64,000 nt of DNA from Roseivirga sp. UBA6061 (GTDB lineage Bacteria; Bacteroidota; Bacteroidia; Cytophagales; Cyclobacteriaceae). The stretch is taken from assembly GCA_002427745.1 (NCBI GenBank), contig DIYF01000116.1, positions 5,118 to 69,117 of the forward strand, in the 5' to 3' direction. Below the pieces are notes generated by a model. It saw only the letters and a program-made list of their open reading frames with translations. It was not told the origin of the DNA and made no database searches. Below, piece by piece: positions 54,496 through 63,796 of the stretch (position 1 is the first letter of the stretch; each line of letters opens with the position of its first letter). A program made the translations under genes and the position numbers.

Positions 54496-54596
54496 GTCCA
54501 TCAGAGGGTAAGCCCTCTGCCATTTCGGGGGATTTATTAGTTTTTTGAATAAGTTTCGATCTGAAAGGCCGTTTATTGTTCAACCATAATTAATGC

Positions 54597-56345
54597 ATGC
54601 AGCGGGCAAGGCACCCTATAACATTTCTACTCAAACATAAGCTGGCAGTCTTTGTATCCATTTGGATAAGCTTAACCGCTGTACCCGGGCTGCAGGCCCA
54701 GATAAGCAGTCAGAAAGGTTGGTTTACCGTTGATTTTGATGCAGGCTGTTCCCCGCTGGATGTCAGGCTCACCAATACGGGTGTACGCTCCGGCTCGCTT
54801 TTCGTAGACTTTATGGGAGATGCCAACGATCGCTTTTCCAATGTGGGCTTTACCGATACCTTTGACCCCACTGAGACCTTAACCACTACTTATACCTCGC
54901 CCGGTACTTTCCTGATCAGAGTTGTGGACCAATCCGGAGCAGGAGCGATAGCCGATCGCTTTGACTTTATAGAAATTACGGTCCTGGAACCCGTGGCTCC
55001 CGTTTATACCGTAGCTCTCTGCAATAACAACCGCGTAGTGTTGACCTTTGATTTGGGGCAAGACAACTATGATTTTTATGAAATAGACTATGGTGACGGT
55101 AGTGCCATATCGACCCTGGACAAAACAGGAAGCAGTGAGACCAGCTACACCTATACAGCTCAGGGCAGCTACACCATTCAGGTGAGTGGAAAACTGAATG
55201 CCGGCTCCGATATTAACTGTGGCACCTCTCCTGCTCAGGTGATTAATACTATCGAGTCCATACCCACACCGGAGATTACAGCATTGACCGTAACAGATGA
55301 GCAAACTGTTGAAATAAGCTATACGGCACTTACTGATAACATCAACTATAACCTGCTGCTTAAAATCGAAAGCAACCCATTTAATATAGTAGCCAATATT
55401 GACCCCACGCTCAATCCCACTTCGTTCTCTTATACGCTGGACAATCCGGTAGCCAACACCCTGGATTTACAGTTTCAGATCAGTGCAGTAGAAGCTTGCG
55501 GGGTCGTCCAGACCTTCTCTGAAATCATCCGTAACGTGAGAACCTCATATTCAGCCAACTATCTGAACGGTAACGAGCCCACCATCACGACTACCTGGAA
55601 TACCGGCCATGCTGCAACAGAGCTCAACGCAGTGAATTTTATCTTCGATGGTATCCCTGAAACAGTAGCGACTGCCCCTTCAGGAGAATTCAGAAAAGTT
55701 CTTGCTAACTGTTCAGATGTACGCCCCTACTCTTATGAGATTTCACTCAATGGTGCTGTTTCGCGTAGCATCACCACACTACCCGATTACAGTATCAATG
55801 GCCTCAACCCTCCTTCCACTACCGGCCTGCAAGGCAGACTGGCAGGATCGGCTGTTATTCTGAGTTATGATGAAGCTCCGGTACCCACCTCTGAATACCG
55901 TATCTATACATCCACACCTGCGGGCCGTCAATTAGTCGGCACCACCGCTAACCGCAACTTCACCGTCAATGATTTTGATGTAACCGATTCGGAAGTGTGT
56001 TTTGTCGTGTCTTATGTAGATGATTGCGGCTTTGAATCACGCTTTACGAATGAAGTCTGCTTTGAATTCTCACCAGTGCTTCGTCTCCCCAATGCTTTCA
56101 GCCCCAATGGCGACACTGAAAACGATACTTTCGGGGTCCCCACCGGTGTCTATCCGGACTTTCAGATGCTGATATTTGACCGCTGGGGCAAGCTCGTTTT
56201 TTCTTCCAATGACCCCGATCGTCCATGGGATGGTTTTATCAACGGACAGCAGGCTCCTTTAGGAAGTTACATTTATCGTATCAATTATAACTTCACTCCA
56301 AATAGTCCCGTTTCTTTGACTGGAAGTATTACATTAATTCGATAG
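54597..56345 (+). CDS. secreted PKD-like protein with T9SS type B sorting domain
   Basis: The N-terminal signal (about 15-35) is followed by a PKD-like domain (DAGCSPLDVRLTNTG...), further beta-sandwich modules, and a C-terminal gliding motility-associated domain: LPNAFSPNGDTENDTFGV, then FQMLIFDRWGKLVF and PLGSYIYRINY. This is the T9SS type B sorting signal, so the protein should be exported by the type IX system. Function beyond that unknown. Confidence 0.9.
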   Translation: MQRARHPITFLLKHKLAVFVSIWISLTAVPGLQAQISSQKGWFTVDFDAGCSPLDVRLTNTGVRSGSLFVDFMGDANDRFSNVGFTDTFDPTETLTTTYTSPGTFLIRVVDQSGAGAIADRFDFIEITVLEPVAPVYTVALCNNNRVVLTFDLGQDNYDFYEIDYGDGSAISTLDKTGSSETSYTYTAQGSYTIQVSGKLNAGSDINCGTSPAQVINTIESIPTPEITALTVTDEQTVEISYTALTDNINYNLLLKIESNPFNIVANIDPTLNPTSFSYTLDNPVANTLDLQFQISAVEACGVVQTFSEIIRNVRTSYSANYLNGNEPTITTTWNTGHAATELNAVNFIFDGIPETVATAPSGEFRKVLANCSDVRPYSYEISLNGAVSRSITTLPDYSINGLNPPSTTGLQGRLAGSAVILSYDEAPVPTSEYRIYTSTPAGRQLVGTTANRNFTVNDFDVTDSEVCFVVSYVDDCGFESRFTNEVCFEFSPVLRLPNAFSPNGDTENDTFGVPTGVYPDFQMLIFDRWGKLVFSSNDPDRPWDGFINGQQAPLGSYIYRINYNFTPNSPVSLTGSITLIR

Positions 56346-56367
56346 TTTTGGGCAAAACAGTAGAGAC

Positions 56368-56700
56368 ATGTTCGATATGATGAAGATGATGGGCAAGGTA
56401 AAAGAGGTCCAGGCAAAGATGAAGGAAGCACAGGAGCGTTTGGAATTCATAGAAGAAACAGGTGAAGCAGGTGCCGGTATGGTGAAAGCAACCGTTAACG
56501 GCAAAAAGAAGGTAATTTCTATCGACATAGACGAGAGTCTGATCACAAAAGATGATAAGGAAATGATCCAGGACCTGACCGTAGCAGCGATCAACAATGC
56601 GATGGACAAAGCTGACGTCAGAGCAAAAGAAGAGATCAAAAACGGCACAGACGGCATTATCCCCAACATTCCGGGCATGGACCTGGGCGGCATGTTCTGA
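56368..56700 (+). CDS. ybaB: YbaB/EbfC nucleoid-associated protein
   Basis: The 110-residue protein matches the YbaB family: KMMGKVKEVQAKMKEAQERL, GMVKATVNGKKKVISIDID and the EEIKNGTDGI end. YbaB proteins bind DNA as dimers and often lie near recR or dnaX. The stop codon overlaps the glycosyltransferase ATG (TGATG). Confidence 0.9.
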   Translation: MFDMMKMMGKVKEVQAKMKEAQERLEFIEETGEAGAGMVKATVNGKKKVISIDIDESLITKDDKEMIQDLTVAAINNAMDKADVRAKEEIKNGTDGIIPNIPGMDLGGMF

Positions 56701-57707
56701 TGAACAAACTCTCAGTAGTAATACTCAACTACAACGGTCGGGACTTCCTGAAGCAATTTCTCCCGGGTGTTGTCAAACATTCATTGCCCCATGAGGTAAT
56801 CGTGGTGGACAATGCGTCTACAGACGATTCTGTTGATTTTTTGACATCGCATCACCCTGAGGTCAAACTGATGTGCTTTGATCAGAATTTCGGGTTCTCC
56901 GGTGGTTATAACGAAGCGATCAGGCTTATCGAATCAGAGTATATCGTATTGCTAAACTCTGATGTGGAAGTAACCGCAGGCTGGATACCTCCTATTCTGG
57001 ACATACTGGAAAGTGACACCAATCTGGCTGCAGCGCAGCCTAAAATCATGGACTTTAAGAAAAAGACCCATTTTGAGTATGCTGGTGGCGCGGGCGGCTA
57101 CCTGGACACCCTGGCCTTTCCTTTTTGTCGTGGCAGGGTGTTTCATACCATAGAAGAAGATAAGGGCCAATACGATGACTCGCGGGATGTTTTCTGGGCA
57201 TCAGGGAGTTGCCTCTTTGTGCGCAGAGATGCCTACCTGGAAGCCGGTGGACTGGATGAAGACTTTTTTGCCCACATGGAGGAGATTGACCTTTGCTGGC
57301 GATTATGGAACCTGGGCTATCGGGTAGCCATGAGTCACAAAAGCACCATTTACCATGTAGGCGGTGGTACACTAGACAAATCTCATCCTCGTAAAACCTA
57401 CCTCAACTTCAGGAACGGTCTGAGTCTGATGCTGAAGAACGAGCGCAGTTCACAACTGCTATGGAAGCTGCCCGTGCGCATGCTGCTTGACTGGCTTGCG
57501 GCTGTACACTTTTCTTCTCATAGTGGTTTAAAACATGGAGCAGCCATCATCAGGGCTCACTGGCATTTCACGCTTTCGTTTGCCACCAACTATAAAAAGC
57601 GAAAGGACATAGTCCGTAAAAACACGAAAAGTCCCCGACATCAGGGACTCATTATCTGGCAATACTTTGCACTTGGTAAGAAACGCTATAACGAAATTAT
57701 CCGTTAG
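56700..57707 (+). CDS. glycosyltransferase family 2
   Basis: GT-A fold signatures: VVILNYNGRDFL, VDNASTDDSV, LLNSDVEV for nucleotide-sugar binding and the acceptor/catalytic EEIDLCWRLWNLGYRVA. It resembles rhamnosyl- or galactofuranosyl-type transferases, but donor and acceptor cannot be read. It starts in the ybaB stop codon, so the two are coupled. Confidence 0.85.
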   Translation: MNKLSVVILNYNGRDFLKQFLPGVVKHSLPHEVIVVDNASTDDSVDFLTSHHPEVKLMCFDQNFGFSGGYNEAIRLIESEYIVLLNSDVEVTAGWIPPILDILESDTNLAAAQPKIMDFKKKTHFEYAGGAGGYLDTLAFPFCRGRVFHTIEEDKGQYDDSRDVFWASGSCLFVRRDAYLEAGGLDEDFFAHMEEIDLCWRLWNLGYRVAMSHKSTIYHVGGGTLDKSHPRKTYLNFRNGLSLMLKNERSSQLLWKLPVRMLLDWLAAVHFSSHSGLKHGAAIIRAHWHFTLSFATNYKKRKDIVRKNTKSPRHQGLIIWQYFALGKKRYNEIIR

Positions 57708-57922
57708 TTGTACCAGACCGGATTTTGTCTGCGTCTCAGATGTTGACGAATGTTAATCACCCAGGCCAGGGCCAGGTAAATGATTACAGGAGATCCAAAC
57801 GTCAGGAAAGACGCGTATATAAAAAACAACCGGATGCTGGAAGTAGAAAAACTAAGCTTCTCTCCAAGCTTAGTACAGACACCGAAGGCCTGACTTTCAA
57901 AAAACCGCTGTATTCTCTCCAT
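57704..57922 (-). CDS. PspC-domain membrane protein
   Basis: The 72-residue protein is a bare PspC domain: AFGVCTKLGEKLSFSTSSIR and a single membrane helix FIYASFLTFGSPVIIYLALAW. It stands convergent to the glycosyltransferase, with a 4-bp 3' overlap. PspC proteins sense or signal envelope stress in other bacteria. Confidence 0.85.
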   Translation of the reverse strand: MERIQRFFESQAFGVCTKLGEKLSFSTSSIRLFFIYASFLTFGSPVIIYLALAWVINIRQHLRRRQNPVWYN

Positions 57923-58050
57923 TGGGCAATTATTGAGACAAAATTACGAAAGAATTTATTAATCGTTACAGTCGGAATATACTAAAATTTTCTTAAACTT
58001 GCACTCTGTTTGAATTAGGCAAAACGGTATAAAAAACAATCAAAATCCCT

Positions 58051-59856
58051 ATGAAAACCCAAACCTCGAAATTACTCTTCCCCTTATTGATACTTGGCGT
58101 GTTGTCAATGACCGGATGTGCTTTAGGCCAGATGGTCAAAGCGGCTAAAGAAAATAAACTCACGGTGGAGCCTTCACCGCTTGAGGTACATGCCGACAAA
58201 GTGACTTTTACCATGTCAGCCACACTTCCTCCAAAATTGTTGAAGCCTAAGAAAGTGTTTACTATCAGCACTTACTACCGTTACGGTACAAATGAGCAAC
58301 AACTGGCGGATGTAGAGTTCAGAGCTGATGACTATCCAAACTCCAACACTGAAGCCACTGAGGTGTCTCAGGAGTATTCTTTTCCTTTCAAGCCAGGTAT
58401 GGAAAGAGGAAATATTGAGATTCAGGGTAAAGCATCTAATCCTAAGAACGGTGCCTACAGAGAAACTGAAAGACTTGGCATTGCTGAAGGTCTGATCACA
58501 ACTTCTACACTGGTTCAGCCTTCTTATGCTGCTGCTTATGCAGACCACGGCTACAATGATCAGGAAGAACTGATCCCTACCAATGTTTCTTTCAAATTCG
58601 ATCAGGGAAAATCAGTATTCAAAAAATCTGAGATCGAAGGTACTGAAGGAACGCGTTTTGCTGCTTTCATCGCAGAAAAGAACGTAACCAGAACTGTAAC
58701 TATCATTGGTTCTCACTCTCCTGAAGGTAAAGACAGAATTAACTCTGAACTGGCTCAGGAAAGAGCTGCGGCTATCGAAACCTGGTACAGAGAGCAGATG
58801 GATAAATATGATTACCAGGACATGGCTGGTCAGATCAGATTCATTCAGAAGCCTGTAATTGATGACTGGACTGAGTTCAAGTCTATGCTTGCCAGCTCTG
58901 ACCTTACTTCAGCTCAGAAGTCTGAGTACAATAACATCATCAACGGAACAGGTTCTTTTGAGCAAAAAGAAAAGCAGCTCCAGAAGCTGAGCACTTACAA
59001 AAAAGTGTTTGATGAAATCTACCCTGAGTTAAGAACTGCTAAAACAGAAGTATTAACTGTTAAGCCTAAGAAAACTCCTGAGCAAATCGCCAACCTGGCA
59101 CTGCAAATTGCTAACGGCAGAACTTCTGCTGACCAGCTTTCTGTTGAAGAGATGGCTTACGCTGCTGCTAAAAACCCTTCTTTGGAAGAAAAGAAAAAGA
59201 TTTACGAAGCTGCGGCTAAGAAAAACGATACCTGGGTTATCCACAACAACCTGGGTGCTGTAAACCTGGAAATGGCTATGCAGGCCAATGCACGTGGTCA
59301 GAGAAACCTGATCTCTACTGCCCTGAATCACTTCCAGATTTCTAACCAGAAAAAAGCTAATGTAGAAGCACAGGCCAACATCGGTATGGCACTGGCTATG
59401 CAGGCTCAGTCTTCTCCTGACTTGTTGCCGGAAGCACTTGCTGCTCTTGACAAAGCGCTGGGTATGAACCCGGGTAACGATGTACGTCAGGGAGTAAGCG
59501 GAGCTAAAGGTTATATCCAAATCAGACAAGCTGATTACAGTGGTGCTGTTTCTACCCTGGGTAGAGCGGGTGACGCTTCTGTAGATCAGTACAACAAAGG
59601 TCTTGCTCAGCTGTTGAACAAAGATTTCAGAAATGCACAAACTACACTGGAGTCAGTAATTGGTGCTGACAGAGGTTATGTTTGGGCTCACTATGTAGCT
59701 GCTGTAGCTGCTGCCAGACAAGAAAACGAGAACAAGGTAATTGAGCACCTCAGAAACGCTGTGAATGCTGATTCAAGCCTGAAGCAAAAAGCTTTGAACG
59801 ATCTTGAATTCAGAACTTTCTCTGGTTCTCAGGCCTTCATTGACCTGCTGAAATAA
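58051..59856 (+). CDS. lipoprotein with OmpA-like and TPR domains, highly expressed
   Basis: The signal ends in a lipobox (LSMTGC, C23). The middle part has an OmpA-like segment (IIGSHSPEGKDRINSELAQE, then RAAAIETW, about 220-265) and the C-terminal ~230 residues are TPR-like repeats (VEAQANIGMALAMQ; AEALAALDKALGMNPG-type units). The codon choice is strongly biased to a few codons (gct, aaa, gaa, ctg), unlike neighbours, suggesting high expression. A strong terminator follows. Its function is unknown. Confidence 0.8.
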   Translation: MKTQTSKLLFPLLILGVLSMTGCALGQMVKAAKENKLTVEPSPLEVHADKVTFTMSATLPPKLLKPKKVFTISTYYRYGTNEQQLADVEFRADDYPNSNTEATEVSQEYSFPFKPGMERGNIEIQGKASNPKNGAYRETERLGIAEGLITTSTLVQPSYAAAYADHGYNDQEELIPTNVSFKFDQGKSVFKKSEIEGTEGTRFAAFIAEKNVTRTVTIIGSHSPEGKDRINSELAQERAAAIETWYREQMDKYDYQDMAGQIRFIQKPVIDDWTEFKSMLASSDLTSAQKSEYNNIINGTGSFEQKEKQLQKLSTYKKVFDEIYPELRTAKTEVLTVKPKKTPEQIANLALQIANGRTSADQLSVEEMAYAAAKNPSLEEKKKIYEAAAKKNDTWVIHNNLGAVNLEMAMQANARGQRNLISTALNHFQISNQKKANVEAQANIGMALAMQAQSSPDLLPEALAALDKALGMNPGNDVRQGVSGAKGYIQIRQADYSGAVSTLGRAGDASVDQYNKGLAQLLNKDFRNAQTTLESVIGADRGYVWAHYVAAVAAARQENENKVIEHLRNAVNADSSLKQKALNDLEFRTFSGSQAFIDLLK

Positions 59857-59876
59857 GCATTAAAAGAATTGACCAG

Positions 59877-59912
59877 AAAAGGCTTTCATCTGCGGATGAA
59901 AGCCTTTTTTAT
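59877..59912 (+). terminator. strong intrinsic terminator after the OmpA/TPR lipoprotein
   Basis: A perfect AAGGCTTTCATC / GATGAAAGCCTT stem with a TGCG loop is followed by TTTT, 21 bp after the stop. Confidence 0.9.
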
Positions 59913-59992
59913 TTAGTCCCTATTTCGCATAAAAGTTGTTTTGCGAATGCCTTGCTAATGATTATTTTTACGGCCTTTAAACGGAACGCGCA

Positions 59993-60970
59993 ATGAGAGT
60001 AATTCAATTCAGAGAAGCCCTGAGAGAAGCCATGTCAGAAGAAATGAGAAGAGATGATAAGATCTTTCTCATGGGCGAAGAAGTAGCAGAGTACAATGGT
60101 GCCTATAAGGTAAGCCAGGGTATGCTGGATGAGTTCGGAGCAGAAAGGGTTATTGATACTCCTATCGCTGAGTTAGGCTTTGCCGGTATCGGTGTGGGTG
60201 CCGCCATGAACGGCCTTCGCCCTATCATCGAATTCATGACCTTCAACTTCTCATTGGTTGCGATTGACCAGGTGATCAACTCTGCAGCCAAAATGATGTC
60301 TATGTCTGGCGGACAGTTCCCTATGCCTATCGTATTCCGGGGTCCTACCGGTAACGCGGGTATGTTGAGCTCCCAGCATTCGCAGAACTTTGAAAACTGG
60401 TATGCCAATACTCCCGGATTAAAAGTGGTAGTTCCTTCTAACCCTTACGATGCCAAAGGCCTGCTGAAATCTGCTATCCGCGATCACGATCCGGTTATTT
60501 TCATGGAGTCAGAACTGATGTACGGAGATAAAGGTGAGGTACCTGAAGGCGAATACCTGCTCCCGATCGGTCAGGCGCATGTGGTTAAAGAAGGTACCGA
60601 TGTTACCCTCGTGTCTTTCGGTAAAATGATGAAGATCGTCAATGAGGCAGCAGACGAGCTCGCGAAAAACGGGGTAAGTGCTGAGGTGATTGACCTGCGC
60701 TCTGTAAGACCTATTGACTACCCTACTATCATTGAATCTGTAAAGAAAACGAACAGACTGGTGATTGTGGAAGAAGCATGGCCACTCTCATCCCTGGCTA
60801 CGGATATCAGCTTCAATGTGCAGAGAGATGCCTTTGATTACCTGGATGCCCCAATCAGAAGAGTAAACAGCATGGATTTACCATTGCCATATGCTCCTAC
60901 CCTGATAGAGGCGATTCTGCCAAATGTAAAAAGAACACTGGCTGCCGTTGATTCGGTGATGTACAGATAA
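59993..60970 (+). CDS. pdhB: pyruvate dehydrogenase E1 component, beta subunit
   Basis: The 325-residue protein matches alpha-ketoacid dehydrogenase E1-beta: MGEEVAEYNGAYKVSQGM, the GLRPIIEFMTFNFS thiamine-region and SQHSQNFENWYANTPGLKVV, then the C-terminal EEAWPLSSLATDI. It forms an alpha2beta2 tetramer with an E1-alpha encoded elsewhere and decarboxylates pyruvate in the cytosolic PDH complex. Its stand-alone location is usual in this phylum. Confidence 0.9.
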   Translation: MRVIQFREALREAMSEEMRRDDKIFLMGEEVAEYNGAYKVSQGMLDEFGAERVIDTPIAELGFAGIGVGAAMNGLRPIIEFMTFNFSLVAIDQVINSAAKMMSMSGGQFPMPIVFRGPTGNAGMLSSQHSQNFENWYANTPGLKVVVPSNPYDAKGLLKSAIRDHDPVIFMESELMYGDKGEVPEGEYLLPIGQAHVVKEGTDVTLVSFGKMMKIVNEAADELAKNGVSAEVIDLRSVRPIDYPTIIESVKKTNRLVIVEEAWPLSSLATDISFNVQRDAFDYLDAPIRRVNSMDLPLPYAPTLIEAILPNVKRTLAAVDSVMYR

Positions 60971-61029
60971 AAATATCAGCCCATGGCTAAAAATCCGGAT
61001 CAGTTGATTAGGATTTTTCTTTTCCAGCT

Positions 61030-61527
61030 ATGTCCAGAATTATTGTCATCGGAGGAGTAAGCAGATCGGGAAAAACCAGTCTGGCACTGTGGCTTCATCA
61101 AAAGCTCCCCAAAAGTATGGTTCTGAGCCAGGACGACTTCGTGCTGCCCGAGGAACACATCCCCCAAATAAAAGATCGAACTGACTGGGAACACCCCGAT
61201 TCCATCAACTGGCCTGCCTGGCAAAAAGCGATAGACAGTAATCAGGAAGATTGTGACTACCTGATCCTGGAAGGTCTCTTTGCCTTTCAGCCAATGGCCA
61301 AAACCACTAAGGCTAGCCATCAATACTACCTTAGCATGGAAAAAGACGCCTTTATCGCGGAACGTAAGCGAGAACAAAGATGGGGTTTCGAGCCACTTTG
61401 GTTTATCGAGCATGTATGGGAAAGCCACTTCACTCATGGTCTGCCGGATGAACCGGAGAAGACCCGGAAATACCACAATATCCGCCAACAGGACTACCCT
61501 GCCATTCTTGATCAGATAACAAGTTAA
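61030..61527 (+). CDS. small P-loop kinase (uridine/nicotinamide riboside kinase-like)
   Basis: A Walker A motif GGVSRSGKTS near residue 7 is followed by SQDDFVLPEEHI, DWEHPDSINW and LILEGLFAF, the order seen in uridine kinase/nicotinamide riboside kinase-like proteins (DD/E motif and EG strand). At 165 residues it lacks the larger lid of uridine kinases. The nucleoside substrate is not certain. Confidence 0.8.
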   Translation: MSRIIVIGGVSRSGKTSLALWLHQKLPKSMVLSQDDFVLPEEHIPQIKDRTDWEHPDSINWPAWQKAIDSNQEDCDYLILEGLFAFQPMAKTTKASHQYYLSMEKDAFIAERKREQRWGFEPLWFIEHVWESHFTHGLPDEPEKTRKYHNIRQQDYPAILDQITS

Positions 61528-61553
61528 ACTAAAGTCTTGGGAGTTTAGTTTTT
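61526..61553 (+). terminator. weak AT-rich terminator after the small kinase
   Basis: AAACTAAA / TTTAGTTT arms with a GTCTTGGGAG loop region and a short T-run follow the kinase stop. Confidence 0.5.
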
Positions 61554-61584
61554 AAGCACTAGATTAACGAAGAAATTAGTTCAT

Positions 61585-62316
61585 ATGAAGTCGCTCACCT
61601 CTCTCCTGCTGATAGCTCTACTGATCGTATCCGGTTGCAAACCACCCGAAAAAGAAGAAGTTCAGGAGCCTGTGGCTGTCGCAGAGCCTGAAGAGCCTCA
61701 AACCTATGTGAATTCACGCATACCCGATTACCAATTCTCCATTGGCGACTTTCAGATCAATGAGAAGCTCGAGAATCTGGACCTGAAGGCCTTCTCTCAC
61801 TTTGGCGAGTTCTATACAGAGGATTTCAGCATCTACCGGCTCAATCGCATCGATTACCTTGCAGAGGCTCACTTTATAGACGACATCAATCTTTTCTTCA
61901 TTGATTCAGTTCTGGTCAAGGTACAGGCCTTTCTGAGGGTTGACCGTACCAATGACTTTCTGGGTAAGTACGGCCGCGCAAAAATCTACGTAAGTGACTA
62001 CAGCAATAAGAAGCTACTGGAAACCGAGAGCGTGCTTACCAAGGTCAATGGGAAAACACGCATCAATGAAAAGCTGAATCAGTACACCCTCAAGTGGGTG
62101 CGTGAGGAGCTTGATATCTCTTACCAGGTAAATAAAAAGGCCGATACGGCCGCCTTTAAGGGCAAGGAGTACTCAAACATGAAGCTGGCTTCAGGTGATC
62201 AGTACAGATACAAGCTCACCTTCCAGAGTCGTGATTTTGAAAACCAGATGGCCTGGGTTAAATGGGAATCTTATAAGGAATCCAGAGGTCTGAAGGCTAC
62301 TCCTCCCTCAGATTAA
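61585..62316 (+). CDS. hypothetical lipoprotein
   Basis: The signal ends in a lipobox (LLIVSGC, acylated C about 18), then a proline/glutamate-rich linker and a ~190-residue beta/alpha domain (QFSIGDFQINEKLENLDL and more). I do not recognise the family. The 3' end overlaps ffh by 4 bp on the other strand. Confidence 0.65.
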   Translation: MKSLTSLLLIALLIVSGCKPPEKEEVQEPVAVAEPEEPQTYVNSRIPDYQFSIGDFQINEKLENLDLKAFSHFGEFYTEDFSIYRLNRIDYLAEAHFIDDINLFFIDSVLVKVQAFLRVDRTNDFLGKYGRAKIYVSDYSNKKLLETESVLTKVNGKTRINEKLNQYTLKWVREELDISYQVNKKADTAAFKGKEYSNMKLASGDQYRYKLTFQSRDFENQMAWVKWESYKESRGLKATPPSD

Positions 62317-63647
62317 CGTCTGCGCATATTGCCGAGTCCGGCCAGAGCACGCTTACCGCCTCCCATCTTATTCATAGCCTTCATCATTTTGCGCATGTCG
62401 GCAAACTGCTTCATCAGGTTGTTTACCTGCTGAATGGATGTACCACTACCATCCGCTATACGCTTTCTACGGCTTCCGTTAATGAGTTCGGGGTTGGCTC
62501 TTTCCTGTAGGGTCATAGAGCGAATAATGGCCTCAATCGGCTTGAAGGAATCATCATCAATATCCATCCCCTTCATGGCCTTGCCCATTCCCGGGATCAT
62601 GCCGATCAGATCTTTGATATTACCCATCTTTTTGATCTGTTCAAGCTGAGAGAGGAAGTCGTCAAAATCGAACTTGTTCTGACGGATCTTTTTATTCAGC
62701 TTCTTGGCCTCTTCTTCATCGAAGCTCTGCTGTGCTTTTTCTACCAGAGACACCACATCGCCCATACCGAGAATCCGGTTGGCCATCCGGTCAGGATGGA
62801 AAACGTCAATCGCTTCCATTTTCTCACCGGTCGAGATAAACTTGATAGGCTTCTCTACTACAGTTCGGATAGAAAGTGCCGCACCACCCCGCGTATCACC
62901 ATCGAGCTTGGTAAGCACCACTCCGTCAAAATCGAGGCGCTCGTTGAAGGTCTTGGCTGTATTTACTGCATCCTGACCTGTCATAGAATCTACCACAAAC
63001 AGGGTCTCGGTAGGATTAAGGGCATTTTTCAGGCTCTCAATCTCCTGCATCATGGTTTCGTCTACCGCCAGGCGACCGGCTGTATCCACGATGACTATTT
63101 TCTTACCAATCGCCTTGGCATGCTTGATGGCATTGCTGGCAATTTCAAGGGCATTCTTGTTCTCAGGCTCAGCATACACTTCCACACCTACCTGCTCTCC
63201 CAGTACTTTCAACTGGTCAATCGCGGCAGGTCTGTAGATATCACAGGCAGTCAGCAATACCTGACGCCCCTGAGACTTGAGCATTTTTGCCAGCTTACCG
63301 GAGAAAGTCGTCTTACCAGAACCCTGCAAACCAGAGATCAGCACAACCGCGGGATCACCCTGAACGGAAAAGTCTGCCTTTCGCTCGCCCATCATACGGG
63401 TAAGCTCTTCACTGACAATTTTAATCAGCAACTGTCCGGGAGAAACAGAAATCAATACATCGCGTCCCAGGGCTTCCTGCTTGATGCGATCCGTCACATC
63501 CTTGGCCACCTTGTAGTTCACATCCGCATCAATCAGGGCTCTTCTGATCTCTTTGACCGTGGAGGCCACGTTGATTTCAGTAATTTTCCCTTGTCCCTTG
63601 AGCGTCTTGAACGCTCTGTCCAGCTTCCCGCTTAAATTCTCGAACAT
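62313..63647 (-). CDS. ffh: signal recognition particle protein
   Basis: The 444-residue protein has the SRP54 N domain, the GTPase G domain with G1 GLQGSGKTTF, DTAGR and TKLDGD, and the methionine-rich M domain (about 300-444) ending GGGKRALAGLGNMRR. The ATG at 63647 gives the standard MFENLSGKL start; an in-frame TTG 24 bp upstream is less likely. Ffh with 4.5S RNA targets membrane proteins co-translationally. Confidence 0.95.
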   Translation of the reverse strand: MFENLSGKLDRAFKTLKGQGKITEINVASTVKEIRRALIDADVNYKVAKDVTDRIKQEALGRDVLISVSPGQLLIKIVSEELTRMMGERKADFSVQGDPAVVLISGLQGSGKTTFSGKLAKMLKSQGRQVLLTACDIYRPAAIDQLKVLGEQVGVEVYAEPENKNALEIASNAIKHAKAIGKKIVIVDTAGRLAVDETMMQEIESLKNALNPTETLFVVDSMTGQDAVNTAKTFNERLDFDGVVLTKLDGDTRGGAALSIRTVVEKPIKFISTGEKMEAIDVFHPDRMANRILGMGDVVSLVEKAQQSFDEEEAKKLNKKIRQNKFDFDDFLSQLEQIKKMGNIKDLIGMIPGMGKAMKGMDIDDDSFKPIEAIIRSMTLQERANPELINGSRRKRIADGSGTSIQQVNNLMKQFADMRKMMKAMNKMGGGKRALAGLGNMRRR

Positions 63648-63796
63648 ATTCGCCTTATTTTGAGCTTGCAAAAATAGCCAAAAATCTCTTCTTTGAAAGA
63701 TACATCCCCCTCTATTCCGCTGGCAAAAAAAGAATGTAAGCCTTTCTTAATCCATGCCTAATCAACATATTGGCAGTTCTTTTGATTTGACCCGTT

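Noticed and set aside
62796..63635. 279-residue plus-strand frame across ffh
   Set aside because: Antisense shadow of the SRP GTPase; composition is unlike a protein and ffh is certain.
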